Positions 33,541 to 40,629 of a stretch of DNA of 64,000 bases are shown piece after piece. The translations under genes and the position numbers were made by a program. The DNA comes from Bacillus rubiinfantis (lineage in GTDB: Bacteria > Bacillota > Bacilli > Bacillales > Cytobacillaceae), in contig CCFE01000024.1 of NCBI GenBank assembly GCA_000752035.1, positions 434,001-498,000 of the forward strand, in the 5' to 3' direction. The notes under the pieces are model-generated. The model was not told the origin of the DNA and searched no databases. It saw only the letters and a list, made by a program, of their open reading frames with translations. Each line of letters starts with the position of its first letter. Positions within the stretch are counted from its first letter, which is position 1.

Positions 33541-34821
33541 CTACTTTTGATTGTTTCGCTGTTGGATTTCATATTGCTCAAGCATAGCAATCCGTTCCAG
33601 CATTGAAGGATGTGTATAGCGGAAGATTTTCACTAATAATGGTGGATTGACTTGGCTTAAACCAGAACGAGTTAATTCCTGAAAGGACTGAATCGCAGCC
33701 TGAGGATTTTTTGTCATCTCAATCGCGTATCTATCAGCCCGTGTTTCCTGATAACGCGAGGCTAGATTTGTAAATGGACTCGCTGCAAACATTAACATCG
33801 AAATAATGATTAAAAATAACGGTAAAGAGCGGATATCGCTGACAGCAGGGATTTTTAATTCCCGACCATAACGGGTAACAGCCCAATTCATCAGCCTGTA
33901 AGTGAGGTATAATCCTAACAAAGAAAGTATTAGTGAACTGCCCAGTCCCCAATATATGTGTTTTTCTACATAATGACAGATTTCATGTGCCATGATAAAT
34001 AAAATTTGCTCATCTGTTAATTTTTTAAGTGTCGTGTCCCAAAGAACAATTCGTGCATTGGAGCCAATTCCAGTCACATATGCATTCATAGCATTAGTTT
34101 TTTCAGCCATATCCACTTCAAAGACATGTTTAGCTGGGATATCCGCCTTGTTAGCCAACTCTAATATCTTTGTCTCCAGCTGCTTATCTTTTAACGGATA
34201 AAAATCATTATACAGCGGATCGATTATTACAGGCTGAACAAACATCATAAACAGGGTAAATGGCACTGAAAGCAACCAGCCGTACAGCCACCACCGTTTC
34301 TTACTTTTTTTCATCAGCCAATATAATATAGGCACAATAATCAGCCAAGTTCCATAATTAATCCAGAAATCAATCAGTTCATCCTTCATCCAGGCTGGAA
34401 AGCTTTGTGTGGAAATATGATATGTTTTCGCTAATGAATAACTAATATAATTCAATGGAAATGTAGCAATAAAGGCGAAGATGGATAGCCAGAAAAGATA
34501 AATCGCGGTATGCAATAACCTATACTTGACTGAATGCTCAGCCCACTTTTTAAAAACCCTTGAGAGACCAAATAATAAAATCAAAAAATAAAACAGCCAT
34601 TCAAATGGAGTACTTAAGAAAAACAACATATTTCTTATTTTCGAATACTCCTCTGTTAACATCAGCTCACGGCCATTCAGAAATGTAGCCGGATCTGCTT
34701 TCGTTCCCTCATACTCGAATGGCAGCTTCGGTTCAGCAAAATAAAATAAGTACCAATAAAAGAACAAACCATAAAGGATATATGCTATTACTGCATAAAA
34801 GCCCATTTTTCGTACCATCAT
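33541..34821 (-). CDS. yhfN: M48-family (Ste24-like) membrane metalloprotease YhfN
   Basis: 426 residues, about seven membrane segments. Zinc site HEICH (HExxH, within FIMAHEICHYVEKH) and the third ligand glutamate in QETRADRYAIE; PVIIDPLYNDFYPL is typical of the CAAX-protease/Ste24 group. Likely cleaves membrane or signal-derived peptides. Synteny with lcfB, lplJ and yhfI supports YhfN. Confidence 0.9.
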   Translation of the reverse strand: MMVRKMGFYAVIAYILYGLFFYWYLFYFAEPKLPFEYEGTKADPATFLNGRELMLTEEYSKIRNMLFFLSTPFEWLFYFLILLFGLSRVFKKWAEHSVKYRLLHTAIYLFWLSIFAFIATFPLNYISYSLAKTYHISTQSFPAWMKDELIDFWINYGTWLIIVPILYWLMKKSKKRWWLYGWLLSVPFTLFMMFVQPVIIDPLYNDFYPLKDKQLETKILELANKADIPAKHVFEVDMAEKTNAMNAYVTGIGSNARIVLWDTTLKKLTDEQILFIMAHEICHYVEKHIYWGLGSSLILSLLGLYLTYRLMNWAVTRYGRELKIPAVSDIRSLPLFLIIISMLMFAASPFTNLASRYQETRADRYAIEMTKNPQAAIQSFQELTRSGLSQVNPPLLVKIFRYTHPSMLERIAMLEQYEIQQRNNQK

Positions 34822-34883
34822 TGTCCCCCCTGTTGTACAACCTCTTTAATGTTAGTTTAGTAAAAAACACAAAAAATAGAACC

Positions 34884-34911
34884 GAAAAAAAAGGCCAACA
34901 GCAGTCAGCCT
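34884..34911 (-). terminator. Terminator of azlCD
   Basis: Minus-strand hairpin AGGCTGAC-TGCT-GTTGGCCT followed by seven or more T; it overlaps the azlD stop codon. Confidence 0.75.
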
Positions 34912-35216
34912 AGAAAATAAGAATAAACAGTCAGAACCATAATAGAGCTTAAAACAACGAGAATCACATTTGCCCCTAAAAATGATGCTGAAAAAGCAGC
35001 GCAGGCACCTAATACTCCATACCAGATATCGCCCTCTTGAATAAAGAAAATGGCCGGAAAGATGAGTGCTCCAAGAGTGGCATAAGGAACATTTTTTAAC
35101 ACACCTTGGATAAATGGGGGTAATTCTCTCCCTTTAAATAAAACAAATGGCAGCATTCTCGGGATATATGTAACCAGACCCATGCCAATAATCATCCAAA
35201 CTACTTCACTCTTCAT
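34905..35216 (-). CDS. azlD: AzlD-family branched-chain amino acid exporter subunit
   Basis: 103 residues with three or four membrane helices; MKSEVVWMIIGMGLVTYIPRMLPF and GVLKNVPYATLGALIFPAI are AzlD-like. Works with AzlC as an exporter of branched-chain amino acids or analogues. ATG 35216 has GAGGTG nine bases upstream, inside the end of azlC (11-base overlap). Confidence 0.87.
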   Translation of the reverse strand: MKSEVVWMIIGMGLVTYIPRMLPFVLFKGRELPPFIQGVLKNVPYATLGALIFPAIFFIQEGDIWYGVLGACAAFSASFLGANVILVVLSSIMVLTVYSYFLG

Positions 35217-35937
35217 GACCAACACCTCGATAACGTTTTCTGATTATTTCGATAAATTCAATCAAGACACTTGATAATAATGTTGCAGTCACAATTGCCC
35301 AGCCTTGTGCAAGTATTTCGTTAATAGTTAAAATAGAATTAAAAACCGCACCGAGCAGCGCGAGAAAAACAACTTTTACACTCGCTTTCATCGATGGCAC
35401 TAAAAGGCCAATAAACATGGCATACAAGGCGACACCCATGCTCTCTTGCAATGTTTGCGGAAGACTGGCACCAATCAAATGACCAACACCAGAAAAAACA
35501 ACCCAGCTGGAATAGGAAATGAGGGTTAACCCAAACATATACCCTGAAGTAACTGACCCTTTCTTAGTGGCTGCTACCGAAAATGTTTCATCGGTAATTC
35601 CAAAGGAATAAATTAATTTATGTATAAGTTGGTCTTCTTCCACCTTTTGATTTAAGGTAGTACTCATTAAGAAATGTCTAATATTTACGATAAAGGTTGT
35701 AAAGATAATTTCTAGAACTCCTGTCCCATAAGCAATAAGGCTGAGTGAAATATATTGGGAAGCACCAGCAAACACAATCATACTCATCAATATGGTTTCC
35801 ATAATGGTCAGCCCCGAGGTTTTGGCAAGAAGCCCAAATGTCAAAGCAATGGGAAAATAGCCAATACCGATGCTTAACCCAGCCTGAAGTCCTTTTCTAA
35901 ACTGTGACGAGTCCTTTTCCAATACTAAGTCCGTCAA
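35206..35937 (-). CDS. azlC: AzlC-family branched-chain amino acid exporter subunit
   Basis: 243 residues, about six to eight membrane helices. AzlC marks: GIGYFPIALTFGLLAKTSG, FAGASQYISLSL, NIRHFLMS. Start is TTG at 35937 with GGGGAGAG ahead. First gene of azlCD; no Lrp-type azlB is adjacent, unlike the azl operon of B. subtilis. Confidence 0.88.
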   Translation of the reverse strand: MTDLVLEKDSSQFRKGLQAGLSIGIGYFPIALTFGLLAKTSGLTIMETILMSMIVFAGASQYISLSLIAYGTGVLEIIFTTFIVNIRHFLMSTTLNQKVEEDQLIHKLIYSFGITDETFSVAATKKGSVTSGYMFGLTLISYSSWVVFSGVGHLIGASLPQTLQESMGVALYAMFIGLLVPSMKASVKVVFLALLGAVFNSILTINEILAQGWAIVTATLLSSVLIEFIEIIRKRYRGVGHEE

Positions 35938-36017
35938 CCTACTCTCCCCTTTTATTTTACAAGTTATATATAAAAATAGATTTTAACAAATTTTCAATTA
36001 AAAATAAACATAAGAAA

Positions 36018-36210
36018 CCAGTGGAGCTGAAAACCCCACTGGCCGTCGTTCACTTTATCCCGCCTTAACGGGCAAGTAAAACCCCACCTCAAAATTACGA
36101 GCCTATAAGGTATCTAGGTGGGGAATCAACTGCCCGTAAAGGTCCGATTGGTTCAACTAACCATCAGTGGGGGATGAAGAAAATCCCCACTGATGGAAGT
36201 TTCACTTTAT
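36018..36210. repeat. Structured dispersed repeat, long form
   Basis: Three stem-loops in a row. Hairpin CCAGTGG/CCACTGG (36018-36042); nested stem ACGGGCA (36068-36074)/TGCCCGT (36131-36137) enclosing CCCCACCT (36082-36089)/AGGTGGGG (36115-36122); hairpin CCATCAGTGGGG (36161-36172)/CCCCACTGATGG (36185-36196). On the minus strand the ends read ATAAAGTGAAACTTCC and GCGGGATAAAGTGAAC. A shortened copy lies at 52647-52700. No coding frame; lies between the 5' end of azlC and the 3' end of the enoyl-CoA hydratase gene. Confidence 0.75.
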
Positions 36211-36983
36211 TTCCCCTTAAAAATAGGTTTGCGCTTTTCTGCAAAAGCTTTTAGTGCTTCGACGCGGTCCTCCGTTGGAAGTGTCATTTCGTATGCTTTT
36301 CGCTCGATCTGCAGCCCTGTGCTTAAATCCGTATTCATCCCGTTTTTTATCGCAAATTTTGCCTGTACTAATGCAATAGGGCCGTTTGCTAATAATTGTT
36401 GACAAAATCCAAAGACCTCTTGTATTAGCTTAGAACGCTCGACAACTTTTGTTAACAGCCCGTAAGAAAAAGCTTCGTCAGCCTGCATTCGGCGAGCTGT
36501 TAAAATTAATTCTAATGCTTTTGCCTGACCAATTAACCGCGGCAGCCGCTGAGTCCCGCCCGCACCCGGAATAATTGCTAAGCTTGTCTCGGTAAGGCCC
36601 ATTACCGCTTCTTTTATTGCGATGCGAAAATCACAGGCCAGTGCAAGCTCCATTCCCCCGCCAAAGGCAAAGCCATTAATAGCTGCTATAGTTGGCTGTG
36701 GCAATCCGTCAATGGCATTAAAAACATCATTTATTTTGAACAGATTACGCTTGACCTCTGCCGCTGTTAACTGTTTGCGCTCTTTCAAATCGGCGCCGAC
36801 ACTAAAAGCCTTATTCTCGGCACCAATAAAGACAATGACTCTAATTGTTTCATTGACCCTTATTTGTTCGACAATCTTTTCTAACTGAAGCAATGTTTCG
36901 TAGTTGAAAGCATTAAGTGCTTCAGGACGATTTATTGTTACAGTGGCGATATGGTGATTAACTTCTAATAAGATTGAATCCAT
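36207..36983 (-). CDS. Enoyl-CoA hydratase
   Basis: 258 residues of the crotonase fold. Both catalytic glutamates are present, in GGGMELALACD and LTETSLAIIPGAGGTQRLP, and the oxyanion-hole FAFGGGMEL is intact; the C-terminal FAEKRKPIFKGK is typical. It should hydrate 2-enoyl-CoA in beta-oxidation. Downstream of lcfB, but a strong hairpin lies between them, so co-transcription would need readthrough. GGGGGGG precedes the start. Confidence 0.9.
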   Translation of the reverse strand: MDSILLEVNHHIATVTINRPEALNAFNYETLLQLEKIVEQIRVNETIRVIVFIGAENKAFSVGADLKERKQLTAAEVKRNLFKINDVFNAIDGLPQPTIAAINGFAFGGGMELALACDFRIAIKEAVMGLTETSLAIIPGAGGTQRLPRLIGQAKALELILTARRMQADEAFSYGLLTKVVERSKLIQEVFGFCQQLLANGPIALVQAKFAIKNGMNTDLSTGLQIERKAYEMTLPTEDRVEALKAFAEKRKPIFKGK

Positions 36984-37011
36984 TTCATCCCCCCCTTACA
37001 AGTTAATTCAA

Positions 37012-37038
37012 AAAAGGCAGGCTGCATGCCTGCCTTTT
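37012..37038 (-). terminator. Terminator of lcfB
   Basis: AAAAGGCAGGC-TGCAT-GCCTGCCTTTT, perfect 11-bp stem just after the lcfB stop. Confidence 0.9.
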
Positions 37039-37046
37039 AAAAAAAT

Positions 37047-38609
37047 TTAGTTGCTAATAGTCGGAGTGATTTGTTTCTTCAGTGCTCGTCTTAGAATCTT
37101 ACCAGTTGTATTTTTTGGAAGTTCATCTAAAAACTCAATAGTAGAAGGAACCTTGTACTTGGCAAGATGTTCTCTACAGTATTCAACAAGCTGCTCGGCT
37201 GTCAGCTCCGGATTTTTACTTACCACATAAGCGCTTACAGCCTCGCCTTGATTTGGATCAGGTACACCAAGAACAGCCACTTCAACGATGTCTTGATGAT
37301 TATAAAGTACCTCTTCCACTTCACGTGGATAAACATTAAAGCCACCAACAATGATTAAATCCTTTTTCCGGTCGACAATATAAAAATAGCCCTCATCATC
37401 CATCCTGGCCATATCCCCGGTATACAGCCAATCGTGTTTAATGGCTGCCGCTGTTTCTTCAGGCATTTTATAATAGCCTTTCATCACATTTGGTCCGCGG
37501 ACAATCAGCTCACCAACTTCACCTACAGGAACTTCTTCCCCGAGTTCATTTACTACTTTATTTTCAACATTGACAATTGACGTCCCAATTGATCCAGCCT
37601 TTCTCGGTCGATCGAGTGGATTGAAACAGGTAACCGGTGATGCCTCGGATAAGCCATAGCCCTCGGATATTAAGACATTGAATTTCGCCTCAAAATTATT
37701 TAACAAGGCGACTGGCAGTGAGGCCCCGCCGGAAATACATAACCTTAACGAGTTTAAATCAGTTGGATTGCCGTCTGGGTATTGATAAAGAAAATTATAC
37801 ATCGTTGGCACTCCAGCAAATACAGTAGCTTCATATTGTTTTGCCAGCCGAAAGATTTCCTTTGGACTAAATTTTGGGACAATGAGAATGGTTGCCCCGC
37901 TTAACAGCGGTGCATTCAAAGCAACGGTCAAACAAAAAACATGGAACATCGGCAGCGTGGTAATAACACGGTCATCACCATTCATCTTTAAATAATTGCC
38001 AACATCTTTTGCATTGCTGTATAAATTTTTATGAGTCAGCATTGCTCCTTTTGGCTTTCCGGTTGTTCCTGATGTATACAGGATGATGGCTGTATCATCA
38101 TCCTGCAGAATTGGTCCTTGATAGCTGTCTTCCCCTATTGCAATTACAGCTGTAAACGATTTCATTTTTGTAAAAGCAGTTAGGTTTTCAACTCCTGGCT
38201 GTCCAAGACCATTGTGTTCTGTCTCACAAATAATATAATGTTCTACTTTGGGCAGCTGCAGGTGGACTTTTTCCACCAGTGGAATCATCATATCCAGTCC
38301 AACAACTACCTTAACGTCACCATTGTGTAAAATATAGCCGATTTCATCAGCAGTGTAGATTGGATTGACTGGTATTACTGTTGCCCCTAGCCGTAAAGCA
38401 CCATACAAACTAACAACAAAATGAGGTGAATTCCCTAACAATAGCGCAATATGATCCCCTTGTTTAACCCCTAGTTTCTCAAGGCCTGATGCAAACCTTG
38501 TAATGGCTCCATCTAATTCAGCATAAGTACATGGTTTGTCTAAAAAGTAATAAGCAACTTTCTCTGACGATACCTTTGCCGTTTCGTGAAGCTGTGATGA
38601 AAGATTCAT
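37047..38609 (-). CDS. lcfB: Long-chain fatty-acid-CoA ligase (LcfB/YhfL)
   Basis: 520 residues of the ANL adenylate-forming family: ATP-binding AIILYTSGTTGKPKGAM (P-loop), EGYGLSEASPVT, YTGDMARMDDEGYFYIVDRKKD and the C-terminal lysine in NTTGKILRR. Activates long-chain fatty acids to acyl-CoA at the membrane for beta-oxidation. A perfect FadR palindrome and a SigA promoter lie upstream, so it should be derepressed by acyl-CoA. Synteny lplJ-lcfB-yhfN matches B. subtilis yhfJ-yhfL-yhfN. Confidence 0.93.
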   Translation of the reverse strand: MNLSSQLHETAKVSSEKVAYYFLDKPCTYAELDGAITRFASGLEKLGVKQGDHIALLLGNSPHFVVSLYGALRLGATVIPVNPIYTADEIGYILHNGDVKVVVGLDMMIPLVEKVHLQLPKVEHYIICETEHNGLGQPGVENLTAFTKMKSFTAVIAIGEDSYQGPILQDDDTAIILYTSGTTGKPKGAMLTHKNLYSNAKDVGNYLKMNGDDRVITTLPMFHVFCLTVALNAPLLSGATILIVPKFSPKEIFRLAKQYEATVFAGVPTMYNFLYQYPDGNPTDLNSLRLCISGGASLPVALLNNFEAKFNVLISEGYGLSEASPVTCFNPLDRPRKAGSIGTSIVNVENKVVNELGEEVPVGEVGELIVRGPNVMKGYYKMPEETAAAIKHDWLYTGDMARMDDEGYFYIVDRKKDLIIVGGFNVYPREVEEVLYNHQDIVEVAVLGVPDPNQGEAVSAYVVSKNPELTAEQLVEYCREHLAKYKVPSTIEFLDELPKNTTGKILRRALKKQITPTISN

Positions 38610-38628
38610 GAACTCGCTCCCCTTCTTC

Positions 38629-38646
38629 TGAATGAATATTCATTCA
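38629..38646. promoter_or_regulatory. FadR operator of lcfB
   Basis: TGAATGAATATTCATTCA, an 18-bp perfect palindrome matching the Bacillus FadR consensus TGAATGAMTANTCATTCA. It lies about +20 to +37 from the predicted start point, positioned to block elongation or clearance. Confidence 0.92.
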
Positions 38647-38672
38647 TTACTTTATTAAAATTTTCTAAATAT

Positions 38673-38701
38673 ATTATATTGAATGAAATTTAACTATTCA
38701 A
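38673..38701 (-). promoter_or_regulatory. SigA promoter of lcfB
   Basis: Minus strand TTGAAT (38701-38696), 17-base spacer, TATAAT (38678-38673); start point about 38666. Confidence 0.75.
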
Positions 38702-38733
38702 CTATAATACATAAAAATTCGGAAAATTTATAG

Positions 38734-38764
38734 TAATAATAAAAAGCACCAAAAGACGGTGCTC
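38734..38764 (-). terminator. Terminator after lplJ
   Basis: Minus strand AGCACC-GTCTTTT-GGTGCT then TTTTTATTATT, following the lplJ stop. Confidence 0.85.
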
Positions 38765-38769
38765 TAAAA

Positions 38770-39759
38770 CTAATAAATTAAATTAATTAGTTCTTCTTTG
38801 GTGACGTTTCCGAAATAATAGCTGGCATCTACATTAGCTAGTACTTTTTCAATTTCACTCTTCTCGTAACGAACTCCTCGTAGTTTTATCTCTATATCAC
38901 TAACATCGCCAACTCCAAAAAAGTCACCGTAAATTTTACAATTTTCAATTATACCCTTATTCACTTCCAATCGAATGTCAATCGATCCAACCGGAAAACG
39001 GTGTGAGCGCTGCAAATTAAATTTGGGAGATTTTCCATAATTCCAATCCCAATTTTGATATCTTTCCTTAGACAGCTGCTGAATCTTATCCCAGTCCTCT
39101 TCTGTTAACACATACTCCGGTATGACATCTTGTTCGGCAAAGATATTTTTGAGCAGAAAGGTGCGAAATTCCTCAATGCTCATCGGCTTTTGTAAAAACT
39201 CAGAAATATTAGCCACACGACTACGAACTGATTTTATCCCTTTTGATTCAATTTTTTCTTTCTTCACCTTTAGGGCAGAAGCTACATTTTCCATTTCTGA
39301 ATTAAGCAGGAGCGTTCCATGGCTGAACATTCTGCCCTTCGTCGAAAACTGGGCATTCCCAGAAATTTTTCTTCCTTCTACTTCAATATCATTACGTCCG
39401 CTAAGCTGGGCATTCACTCCCAATTTTTTTAAAGCAGCAATCACCGGCTCAGTAAATTTACGAAAGTTATGGAAGGATTCCCCATCATCTTTAGTGATAA
39501 AACTATAATTCAAATTCCCAAGGTCATGATAAACAGCTCCCCCGCCAGACAACCTTCTGACAACATGGATACCATGACTCTCAACATATTCCGTATTAAT
39601 TTCTTCAATGGTGTTTTGATTTTTCCCGATAATGATTGACGGTTCATTAATATAGAATAAAAAATAGGTTTCATTTATATCTAAATTTTTTAATGCGTAT
39701 TCTTCAATCGCTAAATTAATTTGCGGATCGGTAATTCCTTTATTATTAATAAATAACAT
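38770..39759 (-). CDS. lplJ: Lipoate-protein ligase LplJ
   Basis: 329 residues. Ligase domain with RRLSGGGAVYHDLGNLNYSF (lipoate site) and GRNDIEVEGRKISGNAQF (lysine of the adenylate site), plus a C-terminal accessory domain. It attaches scavenged lipoate to dehydrogenase E2 and GcvH proteins using ATP. Eighteen bases downstream of yhfI, probably one transcript. Confidence 0.93.
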   Translation of the reverse strand: MLFINNKGITDPQINLAIEEYALKNLDINETYFLFYINEPSIIIGKNQNTIEEINTEYVESHGIHVVRRLSGGGAVYHDLGNLNYSFITKDDGESFHNFRKFTEPVIAALKKLGVNAQLSGRNDIEVEGRKISGNAQFSTKGRMFSHGTLLLNSEMENVASALKVKKEKIESKGIKSVRSRVANISEFLQKPMSIEEFRTFLLKNIFAEQDVIPEYVLTEEDWDKIQQLSKERYQNWDWNYGKSPKFNLQRSHRFPVGSIDIRLEVNKGIIENCKIYGDFFGVGDVSDIEIKLRGVRYEKSEIEKVLANVDASYYFGNVTKEELINLIY

Positions 39760-39776
39760 AATCCTGATAATCCCTT

Positions 39777-40511
39777 CTATAACTTAATGGTTTCTAATTC
39801 TTTTGCAAGCGTAATCCTGCCAGAAAACTCAGCAGCAGCCTCTGAAACTAGCTGGTCCACATTTCCGTAATGGGGCAAATGGGTTAAGACTACCTGTTTA
39901 ACCTGTGATTGCTGAGCAAACCTTCCAGCTTCAATGCTGTTCATATGCCCCGCAGATTGACCATTTTGATTGCCGTAGAAATTACACTCACATAGTAGTA
40001 AATCGGCCCCGCTGGCAAATTCAATAAACTCTTCTTTAAAAGCACTATCAGCTGTGTACACTAGCACCTTATTAGCAGCTTCGATTCTCATCGCAAAGCA
40101 GGGGACAGGATGCTCTGTTTTTAAGAAAGATACATGAAACGGACCTACCGCCAAGGTCTCCTCGGGATTATAAGCAATTCCTGATGTGATCTCTTTATAG
40201 GTTAATTTTGCAAACTCATAGTTGTCCAGTGAATGCCCATATATCGGCAAGCTCGGGACTTTTTTACCCAAATAGCCTTGGATTAATCTGGCATGCTGCA
40301 ATACGCCGATGTCAGCAATATGATCGGGATGATAATGGGAAATAATCACTGCATCAAGCTCCTCGGGCTGCAAAATATTTGGCAGCTTTGAGACGATCCC
40401 ACTGCCGCAATCGATTAATAAATGAAAACCGTTATGTTCAAGCAAATATCCTGAGCTAGCTGCATTTAGTTTCGGATATCCTCCCCAGGGCCCAATTACC
40501 GTTAGTTTCAT
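39777..40511 (-). CDS. yhfI: MBL-fold metal-dependent hydrolase YhfI
   Basis: 244 residues. Zinc motif SHYHPDHIAD (HxHxDH) and further ligands in TEHPV, YTADSA and THLPHYG. Related to RNase Z-like and phosphodiesterase members of the metallo-beta-lactamase superfamily; the substrate is unknown. Upstream of lplJ as in B. subtilis. Confidence 0.87.
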   Translation of the reverse strand: MKLTVIGPWGGYPKLNAASSGYLLEHNGFHLLIDCGSGIVSKLPNILQPEELDAVIISHYHPDHIADIGVLQHARLIQGYLGKKVPSLPIYGHSLDNYEFAKLTYKEITSGIAYNPEETLAVGPFHVSFLKTEHPVPCFAMRIEAANKVLVYTADSAFKEEFIEFASGADLLLCECNFYGNQNGQSAGHMNSIEAGRFAQQSQVKQVVLTHLPHYGNVDQLVSEAAAEFSGRITLAKELETIKL

Positions 40512-40580
40512 CTAACATTCCTCCATTTTTCATTAATGTGCTTAGTATATGTAAAACAGCTAATAATCTAATTAAAGCAG

Positions 40581-40624
40581 AAAAAAACCAGCCAGTACAA
40601 TTAAATGTAGCTGTCTGGTTTTTT
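40581..40624 (-). terminator. Terminator after yhgE
   Basis: Minus strand AAAACCAGACAG and CTGGCTGGTTTTTTT form a stem with one mismatch and a T-run. Confidence 0.8.
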
Positions 40625-40629
40625 CACAA

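Noticed and set aside
36018..36210. CRISPR array or riboswitch for azlCD
   Set aside because: There are no regularly spaced identical repeats, and the second copy near hpr shows it is a dispersed element rather than a gene-specific leader.
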